Below are positions 55,563 to 64,000 of a stretch of DNA of 64,000 bases, piece after piece. Positions within the stretch are counted from its first letter, which is position 1. Each line of letters opens with the position of its first letter. The notes under the pieces are model-generated. The model saw nothing but the letters and a program-made list of their open reading frames with translations. It ran no database searches and was not told where the DNA came from. A program made the position numbers and the translations under genes. Source of the stretch: Stenotrophomonas indicatrix (GTDB lineage Bacteria; Pseudomonadota; Gammaproteobacteria; Xanthomonadales; Xanthomonadaceae); NCBI GenBank assembly GCA_041545745.1, contig CP168152.1, positions 3,780,001 to 3,844,000 of the forward strand, in the 5' to 3' direction.

Positions 55563-56894
55563 ATGATGCTGAGCATCCTCGGCTTTGGCATGGTCATTAC
55601 GTTCATGTACTTGATCATGAGCAAACGACTGTCGCCACTCGTTGCCCTGATCACCATCCCCATCATCTTCGCCCTGATCGGTGGCTTCGCTGCCGGCATC
55701 GACGAAATGATGCTGGAAGGCATCAAGAAGATCGCGCCGACCGGCGTGATGCTGATGTTCGCCATCCTCTACTTCGGCGTGATGATCGATGCGGGCCTGT
55801 TCGATCCGCTGGTGCGGATCATCCTGCGCTTCGTCAAGGGCGACCCGATGAAGATCGTGCTCGGCACCGCCGTGTTGGCGATGCTGATCTCGCTCGATGG
55901 CGATGGTTCGACCACCTACATGATCACCGTCTCGGCGATGCTGCCGCTGTACCAGCGGTTGGGCATGAACGCGCTGAACATGACCTGCGTGACCATTCTC
56001 GCTGGTGGCGTGATGAACCTGACGCCGTGGGGTGGCCCGACCGCACGCGCGGCCACCGCACTGCACGTGGACCCGGCCGATGTGTTCGTGCCGCTGATTC
56101 CGTCGATGGTGATCGCCTGCGCCGGTGTACTGCTGCTGGCCTGGTACCTGGGCATGAAGGAGCGCCGTCGCCTCGGCGTGGTAACCCTGCCCAAGGGTGG
56201 CAGCTGGATGGACAACAGCGTGTCCGACGACGGCAACACGCTGCCGACCGTGGAAGACGCCGAAGACACCAAGCGCCCCAGGCTGCTGTGGGTCAACCTG
56301 GCACTGACCGTGGCCCTGATGAGCGCCCTCATCATCGGCGTACTGCCGATGCCGGTGCTGTTCATGATCGGCTTCGCCATCGCGCTGGTGATCAACTACC
56401 CGAACCTGGCCGAACAGCGCCGCCGCGTGGTCAGCCATGCCGGCAGCGTGCTGTCGGTGGTGGCGCTGATCTTCGCTGCGGGCATCTTCACCGGCATCCT
56501 CAACAACACCGGCATGGTCGAAGCGATGTCGCACAGCTTCCTGGCGATCATTCCCGACAGCTGGGGCCCCTACCTGGCGGTGATCACCGCGGTGGCCTCG
56601 ATGCCGTTCACCTTTTTCATGTCCAACGACGCGTTCTACTTCGGCGTGCTGCCGATCCTGTCCGAAGCGGCCGGCAATTACGGCATCACGCCGGTGGAAA
56701 TGGCCCGCGCGTCGCTGGCCGGGCAACCGGTGCACCTGCTCAGCCCGCTGGTGCCGTCCACCTACCTGCTGGTGGGACTGGCCAAGGTCGAGTTCGCCGA
56801 CCACCAGAAATTCACCCTGAAGTGGGCGATCGCCATTTCGTTGTTGCTGATGATCGGCGGCCTGTTGTTCGGGCTCTATCCCTTCACGACCTGA
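55563..56894 (+). CDS. CitMHS-family citrate-metal:H+ symporter
   Basis: A 443-residue inner-membrane protein with about 12 transmembrane segments. Diagnostic blocks are ILYFGVMIDAGLFDPLVRIIL, SLDGDGSTTYMITVSAMLPLYQRLGM, VMNLTPWGGPTARAA and MSNDAFYFGVLPIL. Family members take up citrate complexed with Mg2+ or Ca2+. AAGGAG precedes ATG 55563, and a second ATG follows immediately. It is expected to be co-transcribed with the porin upstream and phaB 26 bases downstream, under the TctDE-like system. Confidence 0.93.
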   Translation: MMLSILGFGMVITFMYLIMSKRLSPLVALITIPIIFALIGGFAAGIDEMMLEGIKKIAPTGVMLMFAILYFGVMIDAGLFDPLVRIILRFVKGDPMKIVLGTAVLAMLISLDGDGSTTYMITVSAMLPLYQRLGMNALNMTCVTILAGGVMNLTPWGGPTARAATALHVDPADVFVPLIPSMVIACAGVLLLAWYLGMKERRRLGVVTLPKGGSWMDNSVSDDGNTLPTVEDAEDTKRPRLLWVNLALTVALMSALIIGVLPMPVLFMIGFAIALVINYPNLAEQRRRVVSHAGSVLSVVALIFAAGIFTGILNNTGMVEAMSHSFLAIIPDSWGPYLAVITAVASMPFTFFMSNDAFYFGVLPILSEAAGNYGITPVEMARASLAGQPVHLLSPLVPSTYLLVGLAKVEFADHQKFTLKWAIAISLLLMIGGLLFGLYPFTT

Positions 56895-56919
56895 TTCCCT
56901 TATCAAGGAGCGTTCTGCA

Positions 56920-57660
56920 ATGACTCTTCGAATTGCCTACGTCACCAGCGGGATGGGCAGTGTCGGCACTGCCATCTGCCAGAGCCTGGCCCGTTCCGGC
57001 CATACCGTGGTCGCCGGCTGCGCACCGAACTCGCCGCGCAAGGCCAACTGGCTGCGCGAGCAGCGCGAACAGGGCTTTGATTTCATCGCCTCCGAAGGCA
57101 ATGCGACCGATTGGGCGTCGACCACGGCGGCCTTCGCCAAGGTGCGTGCCGAAGTCGGCGAGGTGGACGTGCTGGTCAACAACTCCGGCGGCAGCCGCGA
57201 CCTGCTGTTCCGGCAGATGACGGTGGAGGACTGGAATGCAGTGATCGCCTCCAATCTCAACTCGCTGTTCAACCTGACCAAGCAGGTGGTTGATGGCATG
57301 GCCACCCGTGGCTGGGGCCGCATCATCAACATCGGTTCGGTCAGCGCCCACAAGGGCCAGATCGGCCAGGTGAACTACGCCACGGCAAAAGCCGCGATGC
57401 ACGGTTTCAGCCGTGCGCTGGCCGCTGAAGTCGCCTCGCGCGGGGTCACCGTCAACACACTGTCGCCGGGCTACATCGCCAGCCAGGCGATCAGCAGCTT
57501 CCCACCGGACGTGCTGGATCGACTGGCCGCGTCGGTGCCGGTGCGGCGTCTGGGTCGCCCGGAAGAAGTGGCGGGCCTGTGTGCCTGGCTGGCTTCGGAT
57601 GAAGCCTCCTACGTGACCGGTGCGGACTATCCGGTCAACGGTGGCCTGTACATGGGCTAG
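56920..57660 (+). CDS. phaB: Acetoacetyl-CoA reductase (PhaB-type SDR)
   Basis: A 246-residue NADPH-dependent reductase that makes (R)-3-hydroxybutyryl-CoA. It is PhaB-like throughout: RIAYVTSGMGSVGTAICQSLARSGHTVVAGCAPNSPRKANWL, FDFIASEGNATDW, GEVDVLVNNSGGSRDLLFRQMT, catalytic Ser/Tyr/Lys in IGSVSAHKGQIGQVNYATAKAAMHGF, and VTGADYPVNGGLYMG. No phaA or phaC is in the window. Position directly after the citrate transporter suggests disposal of acetyl-CoA or reductant during growth on citrate, which is inference. AAGGAG precedes the ATG. Confidence 0.9.
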   Translation: MTLRIAYVTSGMGSVGTAICQSLARSGHTVVAGCAPNSPRKANWLREQREQGFDFIASEGNATDWASTTAAFAKVRAEVGEVDVLVNNSGGSRDLLFRQMTVEDWNAVIASNLNSLFNLTKQVVDGMATRGWGRIINIGSVSAHKGQIGQVNYATAKAAMHGFSRALAAEVASRGVTVNTLSPGYIASQAISSFPPDVLDRLAASVPVRRLGRPEEVAGLCAWLASDEASYVTGADYPVNGGLYMG

Positions 57661-57668
57661 CGCTTTCC

Positions 57669-57721
57669 CACGCAGGGCGTGGATCTACGTCCCTCCCCCG
57701 GTAGATTCACGCTCTGCGCGG
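57669..57721. repeat. Degenerate inverted GTAG REP pair
   Basis: A reverse half (57669-57689, CCACGCAGGGCGTGGATCTAC-like) and a forward half (from 57701, GTAGATTCACGCTCTGCGCG) with several mismatches. They lie between phaB and the TonB-dependent receptor. Confidence 0.6.
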
Positions 57722-57838
57722 CTTCTCCCCGCGACGCCGTTCGTTGGTTTTTCGTAAACAAGGTTTCATGTTCCGTTCGCATAGTGGCCACGCACCGCGC
57801 CCCCGGGCCGGTGACCATCCCCCATGCAATGGACCATC

Positions 57839-60127
57839 ATGCAGACCCGATACCTGACGATCGCCGTGGCGATCGCGCTTTCCGCCGCCAGCGCCCACGC
57901 CGCTGAAGCCACCGACGCCACCGCCGATACCGCGCTGAGCGCGCAGACGCTGGATACCGTCTCGGTCATCGGCCAGGGCGAGACCCGCCAGGTGCAGCGC
58001 ATCACCACCGTCGACAAGCAGGTATTGCCGCCGGGTACCAGCGGCCAGAAGATCCTCGACCGCCTGCCCGGCGTGTCGGTGCAGTCCAACGATGCGTTCG
58101 GTGCGAATGAAGAATCGCAGACCATCAGCCTGCGCGGCTTCGACAAGAGCCGCCTGGGTTACACGCTGGACGGCATTCCGCTGGGCGACAACAGCTACGG
58201 CAACTACAACGGCCTGAGCATCGCCCGTGCACTGATCGCCGAAAACCTGGCAGGCGCCGAGCTGTCGCAGGGCATCGGTTCGCTGGGCGTGGCCTCGACC
58301 AGCAACCTGGGCGGCACCATCCAGTACTTCTCGATGGATCCGTCCACCGAGTTCGGCGGCCGCGCCAGCATCACCGCGGGTGATGACAACCAGCGCCGCG
58401 GCTACCTGCGCGTGGACACCGGCGACATCAACGGTTTCTCGGCCTATGTCTCCGGCGTGCACCAGGACCAGGACATGTGGGCCGCGCCGTATCAGAACCA
58501 GACCACCCGCCAGTTCAACGCCAAGGCGGTGTGGAACGTGGGCGACAACCGCTTCGGCGCCTTCGTCGCCACCTCGCGCGCCAGCCAGGCCAACTATGCC
58601 TACCTGTCCAAGGACATGCTGGCGCGCGGCCTGGGTTATGACTGGAACATCTATGCACCGGACTGGGATCGCGCGGTCGCGGCTGCATACTGCGCACCGG
58701 GTACCTACAACAAGGCGCGCTGTGCGTTCAGCGGCGGCGTCAACAGCATCGACGATGCGTACTACCAGAGCCGTGCGCTGCGCGACGACAACCTGTACTC
58801 GATCGACGCCGACATCCGCCTGGGTGATCAGGGCCGCCTGAAGCTGCTGGGCTACCACCATGAGAACCGTGGCCAGGGCCACTGGTGGGCGCCGGGCCAG
58901 CCGTCCTACCCGGGCACCGACAAGATGCTGCCGATCTCGATCCGCAGCACCAACTACACCATCAACCGCGACGGCGTGACCGCCGCGCTGTCGTGGACGG
59001 TGGGCATCCATGAGCTGGAAGCCGGTGTGTGGTACGAACAGAACGACCATAACGTCTCGCGCAATTTCTACTACATCAGCGGCCCGTTCCTGGACGACCT
59101 GTACCTGCAGAACCCGGACCGCCGCCTGTTCAACCAGGACTTCGACATCCGTACCCGCCAGTTCTACGTGCAGGACCGGATGCGCTTCCTCGACCAGCGC
59201 CTGACCGTGGACGTGGGCATCAAGAGCCCCAACACGCGCATGACCGCCAAGGCCCAGCCGGGCGTGGAAACCAGCATTGCCTCGGGCACGCTGACCGCGA
59301 AGGAATCGGTATTGCCGCAGCTGGGTGTGGGCTTCAAGCTCAACGCCAACAACGAAGTATTCGCCTCGTATGCCGAGAACATCGCTGCCTTCGTCGGCGG
59401 CGGCAGCGGCGGCCCGCTGCAGGTGTCGCCGGAATCGTTCGCCGCCAGCGCAGGCCTGGAGCCGGAGAAGTCCAAGAGCCTGGAAGCGGGTTTCCGTACC
59501 TTCGGTGAGAAATACCAGGCGTCTATCGCGGCCTACAACGTTACGTTCGACAACCGCCTGCTGTCGTTGAACCCGTGCTCGAGTATCGAAGTCGGCACGC
59601 GGCCGGAGTGCGTGACGCGCTTCATCAACGTCGGTTCGGTGAAGAGCCACGGTGCCGAGCTGACCTTCATCCTCAAGCCCGTGGATGGCCTGCAGTGGTA
59701 CAACGCGCTGTCCTGGAACAAGACCACCTACGAGGATGACTACACTTCGGGCGGTGCGATCGTGCCGGTGGCCGGCAAGATCACCGTGGATACGCCGCAG
59801 CGCATGGCGTCCAGCGAGATCAGCTGGAACCGCGACGGCTTCTTCGCCAGCCTGCGCGCCAAGTACACCGGCAAGCGCTACTACACCTACACCAACGACC
59901 AGTCGGTGCCGGGCGTGACCACCTTCGATGCGGGCGCCGGTTACGACTTCGGCCCGGGCCTGGGTCTGCGCAACGTGCGGGTGTCGTTGAATGCGACCAA
60001 CCTGACCAACAAGCGCTATGCCGGCCAGCTGAGTTCGTTCGCACCGACCGATCCGAAGGGCACGCGGTATGCGATCCATGCGAGTGCGCCGCGACAGGTG
60101 TTCATGACGGTGGCGGCGGAGTTCTAA
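57839..60127 (+). CDS. TonB-dependent outer-membrane receptor
   Basis: A 762-residue receptor with a signal peptide ending AHA-AEATD. A plug domain follows (VSVIGQGETRQVQRITTVDKQVLPPGTSGQKILDRLPGVSVQSND, SLRGFDKSRLGYTLDGIPLGDNSYGNYNGLS). The rest is a 22-strand barrel with NATNLTNKRYAGQLSSF near the end and a C-terminal phenylalanine. It imports an unknown ligand using TonB energy. ATG 57839 is chosen to give a short basic n-region; ATG 57824 is in frame and possible. No iron-box or other operator was recognised upstream. Confidence 0.92.
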   Translation: MQTRYLTIAVAIALSAASAHAAEATDATADTALSAQTLDTVSVIGQGETRQVQRITTVDKQVLPPGTSGQKILDRLPGVSVQSNDAFGANEESQTISLRGFDKSRLGYTLDGIPLGDNSYGNYNGLSIARALIAENLAGAELSQGIGSLGVASTSNLGGTIQYFSMDPSTEFGGRASITAGDDNQRRGYLRVDTGDINGFSAYVSGVHQDQDMWAAPYQNQTTRQFNAKAVWNVGDNRFGAFVATSRASQANYAYLSKDMLARGLGYDWNIYAPDWDRAVAAAYCAPGTYNKARCAFSGGVNSIDDAYYQSRALRDDNLYSIDADIRLGDQGRLKLLGYHHENRGQGHWWAPGQPSYPGTDKMLPISIRSTNYTINRDGVTAALSWTVGIHELEAGVWYEQNDHNVSRNFYYISGPFLDDLYLQNPDRRLFNQDFDIRTRQFYVQDRMRFLDQRLTVDVGIKSPNTRMTAKAQPGVETSIASGTLTAKESVLPQLGVGFKLNANNEVFASYAENIAAFVGGGSGGPLQVSPESFAASAGLEPEKSKSLEAGFRTFGEKYQASIAAYNVTFDNRLLSLNPCSSIEVGTRPECVTRFINVGSVKSHGAELTFILKPVDGLQWYNALSWNKTTYEDDYTSGGAIVPVAGKITVDTPQRMASSEISWNRDGFFASLRAKYTGKRYYTYTNDQSVPGVTTFDAGAGYDFGPGLGLRNVRVSLNATNLTNKRYAGQLSSFAPTDPKGTRYAIHASAPRQVFMTVAAEF

Positions 60128-60261
60128 GTCGAAAGCGGGCGCTGCGGCGCGTTGATTGTTCCTGCATGGCACGGGTAGGCAGGCCCATGCAGGACACGCC
60201 GTAAACCCATCCATGAAGTGACCCCCGGAAGTTGGACACCCCGTCCAACTCCGAGGATTTC

Positions 60262-60783
60262 ATGAATAGGTATGACGCGCGCTTCAAACTTCAGGTCGCC
60301 AAGGAGGCCTGCAAGACCTCCACATCCGTCAAGGCGGTGGCCCGTCGCCACGGTCTGGAGTTTTCGACGGTCCGGCGTTGGGCAGCGACCTACCGGCTGC
60401 ATGGTTGGCGTGGGTTTCACCGCAAAGTCCGGTCCTACGATCTCCAGTTCAAGCTGGATGTCCTTGAAAAGATGCGTCAAGAAGGGATGTCTGGGCGCGA
60501 GGCCACGACCTATTTCCAGATCGGAGATGCCGGCGCGGTGGGGCAATGGCAACGGCTGTATGCTGACGGTGGCGCCCAAGCGTTGGCGCCGCCACCATTA
60601 CCGCCCCCAAAGCCGATGAAGAAGACCCGCTCGTCCAAGCCAGCCGAGGACATGAGCCGCGATGAGCTCCTTAAGGAAGTAGCCTACCTGCGTGCGGAGA
60701 CGGCCTACTTAAAAAAGCTCGATGCCTTGATCCAGGAAGAGCAGGCGGCACAGCGCACAAAGCGCAAGCCGTCCAAGGATTGA
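60262..60783 (+). CDS. IS150-group transposase OrfA
   Basis: A 173-residue helix-turn-helix protein, the usual IS150 OrfA length. Two DNA-binding HTH units (FKLQVAKEACKTSTSVKAVARRHGLEFSTVRRW and FKLDVLEKMRQEGMSGREATTYFQI) are followed by a Pro-rich linker. A leucine-zipper-like segment, MSRDELLKEVAYLRAETAYLKKLDALI, comes last. ATG 60262 follows GAGG (60253-60256). The heptamer A AAA AAG at 60711-60717 should direct -1 frameshifting into OrfB to give the full OrfAB transposase. Confidence 0.92.
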   Translation: MNRYDARFKLQVAKEACKTSTSVKAVARRHGLEFSTVRRWAATYRLHGWRGFHRKVRSYDLQFKLDVLEKMRQEGMSGREATTYFQIGDAGAVGQWQRLYADGGAQALAPPPLPPPKPMKKTRSSKPAEDMSRDELLKEVAYLRAETAYLKKLDALIQEEQAAQRTKRKPSKD

Positions 60784-61613
60784 GGCAGGCCCACTCCCTG
60801 CCGCTTTTGCTCGAGGCGGCCGAGTTGTCGCGCAGCACGTTCTATTACCAGGTTCATGCCTTGGCCCATCCTGATGAGGGCGAGGTGGAACTGCGTGAGC
60901 GCATCCGCGCGATTTACGACGAAAGCCAAGGGCGCTATGGCTACCGCCGCATAACACTGGAACTGGCCAATCGGGGCGAGGCGATCAACCACAAGCGGGT
61001 GCAGCGCCTGATGGCCGAGCTGGGCCTGCAGTCGCGCGTACGCATCAAGCGCTACCGCGCGTTCAAGGGCACAGCCAATGTCGTGGTTCCCAACGAACTG
61101 GACCGTCAGTTTGAAGCCGAAATTCCCAACCAGAAGTGGGTGACCGATGTAACCGAGTTCAAAGTGCAGGGCATGAAGCTCTATCTTTCGCCGATCATGG
61201 ACCTCTACAACGGCGAAATCGTGGCCTACCAGATGAAGCGTCGGCCGGTGTTCGATCTGGTGGGTCAGATGCTGGATCAGGCGATCAAAAAGCTCTCACC
61301 CGAAGATCGACCGATGATCCACTCTGACCAGGGATGGCACTACCAGCACGAGAACTACCGGCACAAGCTCGAGAGGCGCGGCCTGAAACAAAGCATGTCC
61401 CGACGTGGCAACTGCCTGGACAACGCGGCCATGGAGAGTTTCTTCGGGACACTGAAGTCGGAATTTTTCTACCTGAACAGCTTTGACAGTATCGAAAGCC
61501 TGGAAGCGGGCCTGGTTGAGTACATCAGGTACTACAACGAAGACCGCATCAAGCTGAAGTTGAAGGGCATGAGCCCGGTAAAGTACCGGGAACAGGCCAA
61601 GCTGGCCGCCTGA
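60780..61613 (+). CDS. IS150-group transposase OrfB (DDE catalytic part)
   Basis: A DDE integrase-type domain made as an OrfAB fusion by -1 frameshift at 60711-60717; the -1 frame is open from there. Catalytic residues are seen as the Asp in WVTDVTEF, the Asp in IHSDQGWHY and the Glu in CLDNAAMESFFGTLKSE. The HTH_21-like N-terminal region (LPLLLEAAELSRSTFYYQ) precedes the core. It has no good start codon of its own (first TTG 60780). The domain is complete. Confidence 0.93.
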   Translation: MRQAHSLPLLLEAAELSRSTFYYQVHALAHPDEGEVELRERIRAIYDESQGRYGYRRITLELANRGEAINHKRVQRLMAELGLQSRVRIKRYRAFKGTANVVVPNELDRQFEAEIPNQKWVTDVTEFKVQGMKLYLSPIMDLYNGEIVAYQMKRRPVFDLVGQMLDQAIKKLSPEDRPMIHSDQGWHYQHENYRHKLERRGLKQSMSRRGNCLDNAAMESFFGTLKSEFFYLNSFDSIESLEAGLVEYIRYYNEDRIKLKLKGMSPVKYREQAKLAA

Positions 61614-61756
61614 CCGCCCAACTGTCCAGCTTTTGGGGGTCACTTCACCATGGGGGCTCGATGGCGCCATCCATGGCGCCAACGGTCCTGCATGGGCCTG
61701 CCTACCCGCGCTGGACAGTTCCCCGCGCCGGCGCGGAGGCAATGGAAAGCAAGAGC

Positions 61757-61795
61757 AAAAGCAAAGAGCCGGGCGGTGCCCGGCTCTTTGCTTTT
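61757..61795. terminator. Bidirectional intrinsic terminator between convergent genes
   Basis: A perfect 18-bp stem (AAAAGCAAAGAGCCGGGC and complement) around a GGT loop. It has an A-run at one foot and a T-run at the other, so it can terminate transcripts from both directions. It lies between modules 5 and 6. Confidence 0.9.
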
Positions 61796-61849
61796 CAAGC
61801 GCAACCCCTTCGGCGCGGTGATGTGCTGCCGCCCGCGCGGGAAACTGTC

Positions 61850-61959
61850 TGGCGGCGGTGGGGCACCCTGGTCAGGACCGTGAGGCGCATGGATGCGCCG
61901 ATCGAGCCCCCATGGATGGGTTTACGGCGTGTCCTGGCCAGGGTGCCCCACCGCCGCCA
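61850..61959 (+). repeat. Dual CANGGANG-hairpin element, module 6
   Basis: Outer arms 61850-61878 and 61931-61959 are complementary over about 29 positions and share no sequence with the other modules' arms. On the plus strand hairpin 1 is GGCG/CGCC with loop CATGGATG (61884-61899). Hairpin 2 is CCC/GGG with loop CATGGATG (61911-61918), followed by TTTACGGCGTG. Confidence 0.78.
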
Positions 61960-62004
61960 ACCGATATCAATCGAGGCGCCAGCGCATCATCCCGCCAACG
62001 CATT

Positions 62005-63258
62005 TCATTCCGGCGCCAGCTGGTCCATCCGGATGCGGTTGGCGAACAGCGAGAACGCCAGCATGCCGGCCAGGCCATTCGCCCGGCTCATCCAGTGCGG
62101 CAGCCAACGCGGTGGCTTCAGCACGCCTGATTCGAACAGCGGCGAGAACGCGATCGCATCGGTCAGGCTCATCTTGCCCGCGAACAACCAGCGGCAGACC
62201 TGCAGGCGATCTTCGGCCAGCATGTGGCGGAAGAAGGTATGCACCGACACCAGACCGCGCAGGTACACCGTGTCCTTGGTGAAGGCCAGGCCACCACTCG
62301 GTGGCACACCGCGGAATACCCGCTGCGCCGAGGCGAAGCTCTCTTCCGGGTTCTGCCCGGCATCGCAGAAGTAGCGGAACACCTCGATGAAGTCCGCACC
62401 TTCGCGCGCCATCGCGATCGCCTCGGTACGCAGGCTGATGCGCTTCAGTCGCTCGATGTCGATGCTGCCGGTGATCTGCTCAGCGAATGTCGCCAGTCCT
62501 TCCTGGGTGGCCGTCACCCGTGGCGAGGACAGCGCCAGGCTCGGCAGCACCGGCTGCGCGCGGCCGTTCAACGCGGTCAGCGAATGTACCAGCGCTTCAT
62601 GGTGGAACAGCTGCGCGCGGTCGTAAGCGCTGAAGCGCGCACTGGTGCGCAGGCGGATGCGAGTCGGTCCGGCCGCCGCCTTGGAGACCAGCTCCGGGTC
62701 CAGCTGCACCTGGATGATGCGCGATTCAAAGAACGCATCGAGGTCATTCTGCAGCTGCAACTGCAGGGCGATCGCCGAAACCGGCACCTGCTCTTCCGGT
62801 GCCAGCAGTTCGTGATCCAGCTCGGCAGCAATCTGGATGAAGTGGCGCGCTGCATCGCGCGTGCTCGGTCCGTTGCCGGGCAGCGGTTGCTCGGGTGACC
62901 CGAACAACTGCACCGAACAGGCATCCACGGCCGCGGTACCGAGGCCTTCCAGCAGCTGTGCAGCCAGATCCCAGCTGTGCGCGGACTGCCGCACGTAATG
63001 GCCCAGCGGATGGCTTTCATCGCACTCGGCAGCGAGTGCCGCCAGCGCGCGACGCTCGTCGCTGAAATCGAGCTTCGGGTAGTCGACCACCGGCAGCTTC
63101 GGCTGGCTGCGGGCCACGCTGTCCAGGAAGGGTGCCTGCAGGGTTGCCGGCCAGCTGGTCAGGCCCAGCAGGCGGATGCCTCCTACGGCCTCGACCAGGC
63201 GCGCATCGAGCGCTGCATGGTGGGCCACGTCACGGTCAAGCGTCGCGGTCGGTTCCAT
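62005..63258 (-). CDS. QEGLA-motif (DUF1704, MATCAP-like) putative metallopeptidase
   Basis: A 417-residue soluble protein named in the databases for 'flavohemoglobin expression-modulating QEGLA motif'. The QEGLA motif is at residues 252-256 (TQEGLATFAEQ). An HExxxH motif, HEALVH, lies at residues 220-225, with QEGLA about 27 residues later. Together they form the putative zinc site of the MATCAP-like metallopeptidase fold related to vertebrate tubulin carboxypeptidases. Bacterial substrates are not known to me. ATG 63258 was chosen; the open frame upstream runs through repeats. It is convergent with the TonB receptor. Confidence 0.85.
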   Translation of the reverse strand: MEPTATLDRDVAHHAALDARLVEAVGGIRLLGLTSWPATLQAPFLDSVARSQPKLPVVDYPKLDFSDERRALAALAAECDESHPLGHYVRQSAHSWDLAAQLLEGLGTAAVDACSVQLFGSPEQPLPGNGPSTRDAARHFIQIAAELDHELLAPEEQVPVSAIALQLQLQNDLDAFFESRIIQVQLDPELVSKAAAGPTRIRLRTSARFSAYDRAQLFHHEALVHSLTALNGRAQPVLPSLALSSPRVTATQEGLATFAEQITGSIDIERLKRISLRTEAIAMAREGADFIEVFRYFCDAGQNPEESFASAQRVFRGVPPSGGLAFTKDTVYLRGLVSVHTFFRHMLAEDRLQVCRWLFAGKMSLTDAIAFSPLFESGVLKPPRWLPHWMSRANGLAGMLAFSLFANRIRMDQLAPE

Positions 63259-63289
63259 GGGCGGACTATAGCGCCCTGCCCTTGCTTTG

Positions 63290-63391
63290 GTAGGTGCCAG
63301 CCGAGGGCACGCCGTACCTTCCGGCCCCTTGGTTGGCATCCGCCGACGGCGGGCTTCGGACGCGTTCGTGCCAACCAAGGTTGGCACCTAC
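63290..63391. repeat. Inverted pair of GTAGGTGCCA-type GTAG REP elements
   Basis: A forward element headed GTAGGTGCCAGCC at 63290 and a reverse element (63368-63391, GTAGGTGCCAACCTTGG read on the minus strand) flank about 55 bases. This is a third sequence family of GTAG REPs, and the forward copy is degenerate. Confidence 0.75.
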
Positions 63392-63420
63392 CAGAAGCAG
63401 GCAGTAGCGGGATCATTGCC

Positions 63421-63459
63421 GGGGTCAGAGCCCATTGCGGCGCAATGGGATCCGACCCC
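63421..63459. repeat. GGGGTC-headed palindromic repeat, copy 4
   Basis: Palindrome with arms GGGGTCAGAGCCCATTGCG and complement. It keeps the GGGGTC/GACCCC ends, but its centre differs from copies 1-3. It lies 10 bases from the rsgA stop. Confidence 0.8.
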
Positions 63460-63469
63460 GCGATCCGGG

Positions 63470-64000
<531 letters not shown>

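Larger units (their letters stand above)
60214..61647 (+). mobile_element. IS3-family, IS150-group insertion sequence
   Basis: A complete 1434-bp element. The terminal inverted repeats are TGAAGTGACCCCCGGAAG at the left and TGAAGTGACCCCCAAAAG (complement) at the right, and they match at 22 of 25 positions. A 3-bp target duplication CCA flanks it (60211-60213 and 61648-61650). It encodes orfA and orfB in overlapping frames with a slippery heptamer. The element looks intact and therefore potentially active, and it sits within a loop of a structured repeat. Confidence 0.96.
60172..61708 (-). repeat. Dual CANGGANG-hairpin element, module 5, split by an insertion sequence
   Basis: Outer arms 60172-60195 and 61685-61708 are perfectly complementary over 24 bases, and their sequence is unique among the modules. 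The core is split by the IS at 60214-61647. Removing the IS and one copy of the CCA target duplication restores the consensus core, with minus-strand loops CATGGATG and CATGGATG. Confidence 0.8.

Overview
The window is a GC-rich chromosomal segment of a Stenotrophomonas, most likely of the S. maltophilia complex. Three things support this. There is an intact tolC-pcm-smeRo-smeO-smeP efflux cluster. GTAG-headed palindromic REP elements with a resident RAYT transposase are present. The branched-chain amino acid genes are in Xanthomonadaceae order (ilvC-ilvG-ilvM-ilvA-leuA-methyltransferase-leuC-leuD-leuB). No rRNA, tRNA, prophage or CRISPR array was seen.

Layout. 0-8 kb: a truncated winged-helix regulator, a K+-channel-like membrane protein, thiC behind a TPP riboswitch, a BCCT transporter, and gamma-glutamyltransferase. 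7.9-18 kb: the ilv/leu operon behind a leader peptide and attenuator. 18-21 kb: a lipoprotein and a divergent SDR/LysR pair. 21.5-28.9 kb: the SmeOP-TolC RND pump with its TetR regulator. 28.9-36.3 kb: envelope genes (APC-like transporter, waaA, an LpxL-type acyltransferase, O-antigen ligase, GT4 glycosyltransferase) plus a RAYT gene and a REP array. 36.7-40.9 kb: a secreted GH92 mannosidase coupled to a basic-secretory-protein metallopeptidase. 41-57.7 kb: a carboxylate-use region with malic enzyme (maeB), dctA, a porin and a hybrid kinase/LuxR regulator. It continues with a solute-binding protein, TctDE-like two-component genes, a second porin, a CitMHS citrate transporter and phaB. 57.8-64 kb: a TonB-dependent receptor, an IS150-group insertion sequence, a QEGLA-motif putative metallopeptidase and truncated rsgA.

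The most unusual signal is a structured repeat found six times, as three outward-facing inverted pairs (5356-5758, 21080-21482, 60172-61959). Each pair lies between convergent genes. Each copy has long complementary outer arms that enclose two short hairpins, and on the sense strand all 12 hairpin loops read CANGGANG, the CsrA/RsmA recognition pattern. Arm and stem sequences differ between copies but stay complementary, so the structure appears to be conserved rather than the sequence. An IS150-group element has inserted into one of these loops. I infer a dispersed 3'-UTR RNA element that could bind RsmA.

A second regulatory find is the ilv leader. It contains a 42-residue peptide with an Ile-Leu-Val-Leu-Val-Leu-Ile run, a competing antiterminator and a terminator. 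A second strong terminator follows just before ilvC, and a threonine-rich small ORF ends inside it.

Gene functions rest on motif and family recognition from the translated sequence, with no database search. Start codons were chosen from ribosome-binding sites, signal peptides and family length, and uncertain starts are flagged.
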